Source: a virus
DNA length: 51,618 nt
Reading direction: 5' to 3' (one strand)
Virus record (IMG/VR): IMGVR_UViG_3300025128_007159
Coordinates: 1 to 51,618 of that record
Below the pieces are notes generated by a model. It worked only from the letters and a program-made list of their open reading frames with translations. It had not been told where the DNA came from and made no database searches. Position numbers and translations under genes: made by a program. Shown here in pieces: positions 50,666-51,618 of this stretch. Position 1 is the stretch's first letter. Each line of letters starts with the position of its first letter.

Positions 50666-51076
50666 CTATTTTTTATTCCAAGTTTTAGTATCGACGATTG
50701 TGTAAATTTTAGTTGGTATTTTATTTAGTCCATTTTCATTTGTTAATAGTAAGCAGTTCTGATAATCTTCCCAATTTACTTGGTAGCTCTTATCTAATTT
50801 TCCATCATTCAGCTCTCTGATTAAATCATTGAGGGCATTAATAGTGTATAATGTGTTGGTCATCTTTTTTCTGTGTAAGGATATTGTGTCGTGACTACCT
50901 TGCACGAAATCCTCTTCGTATTCAACGTTATACGTGCATATTAGTTGATTACTATCATTACCATTTTCAAACACATAAATCTTGTCGAACACAATTGTGT
51001 TACATTCAATCACCAAGTTTACGACATCATTTAGATTGTTCTTTTGGGTAAATGTGCAAAGTAGTTGAGTCTTCAT
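50666..51076 (-). CDS. Conserved phage protein next to gp32
   Basis: The 136-residue protein begins KTQLLCTFTQKNNLNDVVNL and contains TISLHRKKMTNTLYTINALN and WEDYQNCLLLTNENGLNKI. I recall closely similar proteins beside gp32 in marine T4-like cyanophages, always without assigned function. It is soluble and small. It shares a base with the stop of the partial gene upstream. Confidence 0.65.
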   Translation of the reverse strand: MKTQLLCTFTQKNNLNDVVNLVIECNTIVFDKIYVFENGNDSNQLICTYNVEYEEDFVQGSHDTISLHRKKMTNTLYTINALNDLIRELNDGKLDKSYQVNWEDYQNCLLLTNENGLNKIPTKIYTIVDTKTWNKK

Positions 51077-51618
51077 TAATCTTCTTTACTTCTTAAAGTA
51101 GCTGCGCTATCTGGAAAAACAATTGGCTCCTGGTCTCCAAATATATCTCTTGAAACTGATTCAACATTTTTTCCAAAATCTTCAGCTACCAACATTTCAA
51201 ATTTATGAGTTCCTCCGTATCCTTCACCATCTTCTCTGATACCGATAGTTGTGATTGGAACGACAACATCTTTACCTCTAACTTTACCTTGATACTCTAT
51301 GGTTGGTGGGTCTGCATCAGGATTAACTTTAAGTTGTTGAACGACTTGACTCCAATCATCAGTTCCAAATACACCCTCCATGGTTTTTTTATTGATAACA
51401 TATTCACCTAATATTATGCTTTCATCACCATCAGATACAGATTTTAGAGGTAATTTTTCTTGAACTTTTTTCAAAACTGAATCCTTGGCTTCATCGCTTT
51501 TATTAATATATTCAGCCACTTCTCTAGCTTGTTCCTTTGCTATATTTTTTTGTCCTGTAACAAAATTACCGGCTGCTTCATCACCATACTCATTCATCAT
51601 TCTACCTAAAGTCACAGA
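51076..51618 (-). CDS. Partial unknown phage protein (5' end outside)
   Basis: The frame is open to the window edge; the only start-like codon near it is a GTG inside what looks like continuing protein (TLGRMMNEYGDEAAGNF), so the true start lies outside. About 180 residues are visible, with helical and acidic N-terminal half (EQAREVAEYINKSDEAKD) and a beta-rich C-terminal half (VVVPITTIGIREDGEGY). I do not recognise it; a structural or baseplate-type protein is possible. Confidence 0.55.
   Translation of the reverse strand, partial: SVTLGRMMNEYGDEAAGNFVTGQKNIAKEQAREVAEYINKSDEAKDSVLKKVQEKLPLKSVSDGDESIILGEYVINKKTMEGVFGTDDWSQVVQQLKVNPDADPPTIEYQGKVRGKDVVVPITTIGIREDGEGYGGTHKFEMLVAEDFGKNVESVSRDIFGDQEPIVFPDSAATLRSKED

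Noticed and set aside
1-51618. Transfer RNA genes, insertion sequences, CRISPR arrays, attachment sites
   Set aside because: Coding regions are packed with few gaps; none of the gaps shows a cloverleaf, terminal repeats with a transposase, or regularly spaced repeats.

Overview
This window looks like one side of the genome of a large, AT-rich marine myovirus of the T4 superfamily. Every gene I can support lies on the minus strand, so transcription runs from high to low coordinates. The T4-type identity rests on a clustered replication core: ssDNA-binding protein gp32 (49833-50579), UvsX recombinase (48720-49811), 5'-3' exonuclease (47711-48727), gp41 helicase (46351-47718), family B polymerase gp43 (38062-40560), sliding clamp gp45 (37271-38002), and clamp-loader subunits gp44 (34580-35515) and gp62 (32748-33188). 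A B12-dependent ribonucleotide reductase sits among them. No structural genes are recognised here, no tRNA and no CRISPR.

Region by region, in the direction of transcription. (1) 51618-30178: replication, recombination and nucleotide metabolism. This stretch is interrupted by a complete TonB-dependent outer-membrane receptor with a signal peptide and its own terminator (41391-44198), and by a radical SAM gene lying between the two clamp-loader genes. It ends with a PD-(D/E)XK nuclease, an Nmad1/DUF1599-like protein and a SLOG-fold protein. (2) 30152-6507: a dense block of roughly 23 kb of glycan genes, mostly joined by 4-nt or longer overlaps. It holds many glycosyltransferases, several methyltransferases, an epimerase and a deacetylase. 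At its centre (10417-16530) is a module that resembles a pathway for a CMP-activated ulosonic or sialic-like acid: DAHP-synthase-like condensing enzyme, SIS isomerase, HAD phosphatase-like protein, two cytidylyltransferases and a GT29 (sialyltransferase)-like transferase. A small MBD4-like DNA glycosylase is embedded in the block. (3) 6470-3497: small genes (a lipoprotein, short membrane peptides) and a flavin-dependent halogenase. (4) 3424-1: small ORFs, a stretch of about 560 nt that looks like a structured non-coding RNA with its own promoter, a DUF262/HNH-type nuclease and small unknown genes.

Expression can be partly read. A family of near-identical promoters (TTGAC followed, after a 17-18 nt spacer, by TATAWT, often preceded by A-rich-GGC and with TTATTCG just before the -10) lies upstream of gp43, the reductase, the 32.7-kb operon, the 6.5-kb operon, the halogenase-downstream genes and the non-coding RNA. 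Their -35 boxes often overlap the stop codon of the preceding gene. No such promoter is visible inside the glycan block, which may therefore be read mainly from the promoter at 32722-32751.

Host: the receptor has a carboxypeptidase-D-like N-terminal domain as in Bacteroidota and related FCB-group bacteria. The canonical -35/-10 promoters and clear Shine-Dalgarno sequences are unlike typical Bacteroidota signals. A marine FCB-group lineage such as Marinimicrobia (SAR406) would reconcile these, but this is inference.
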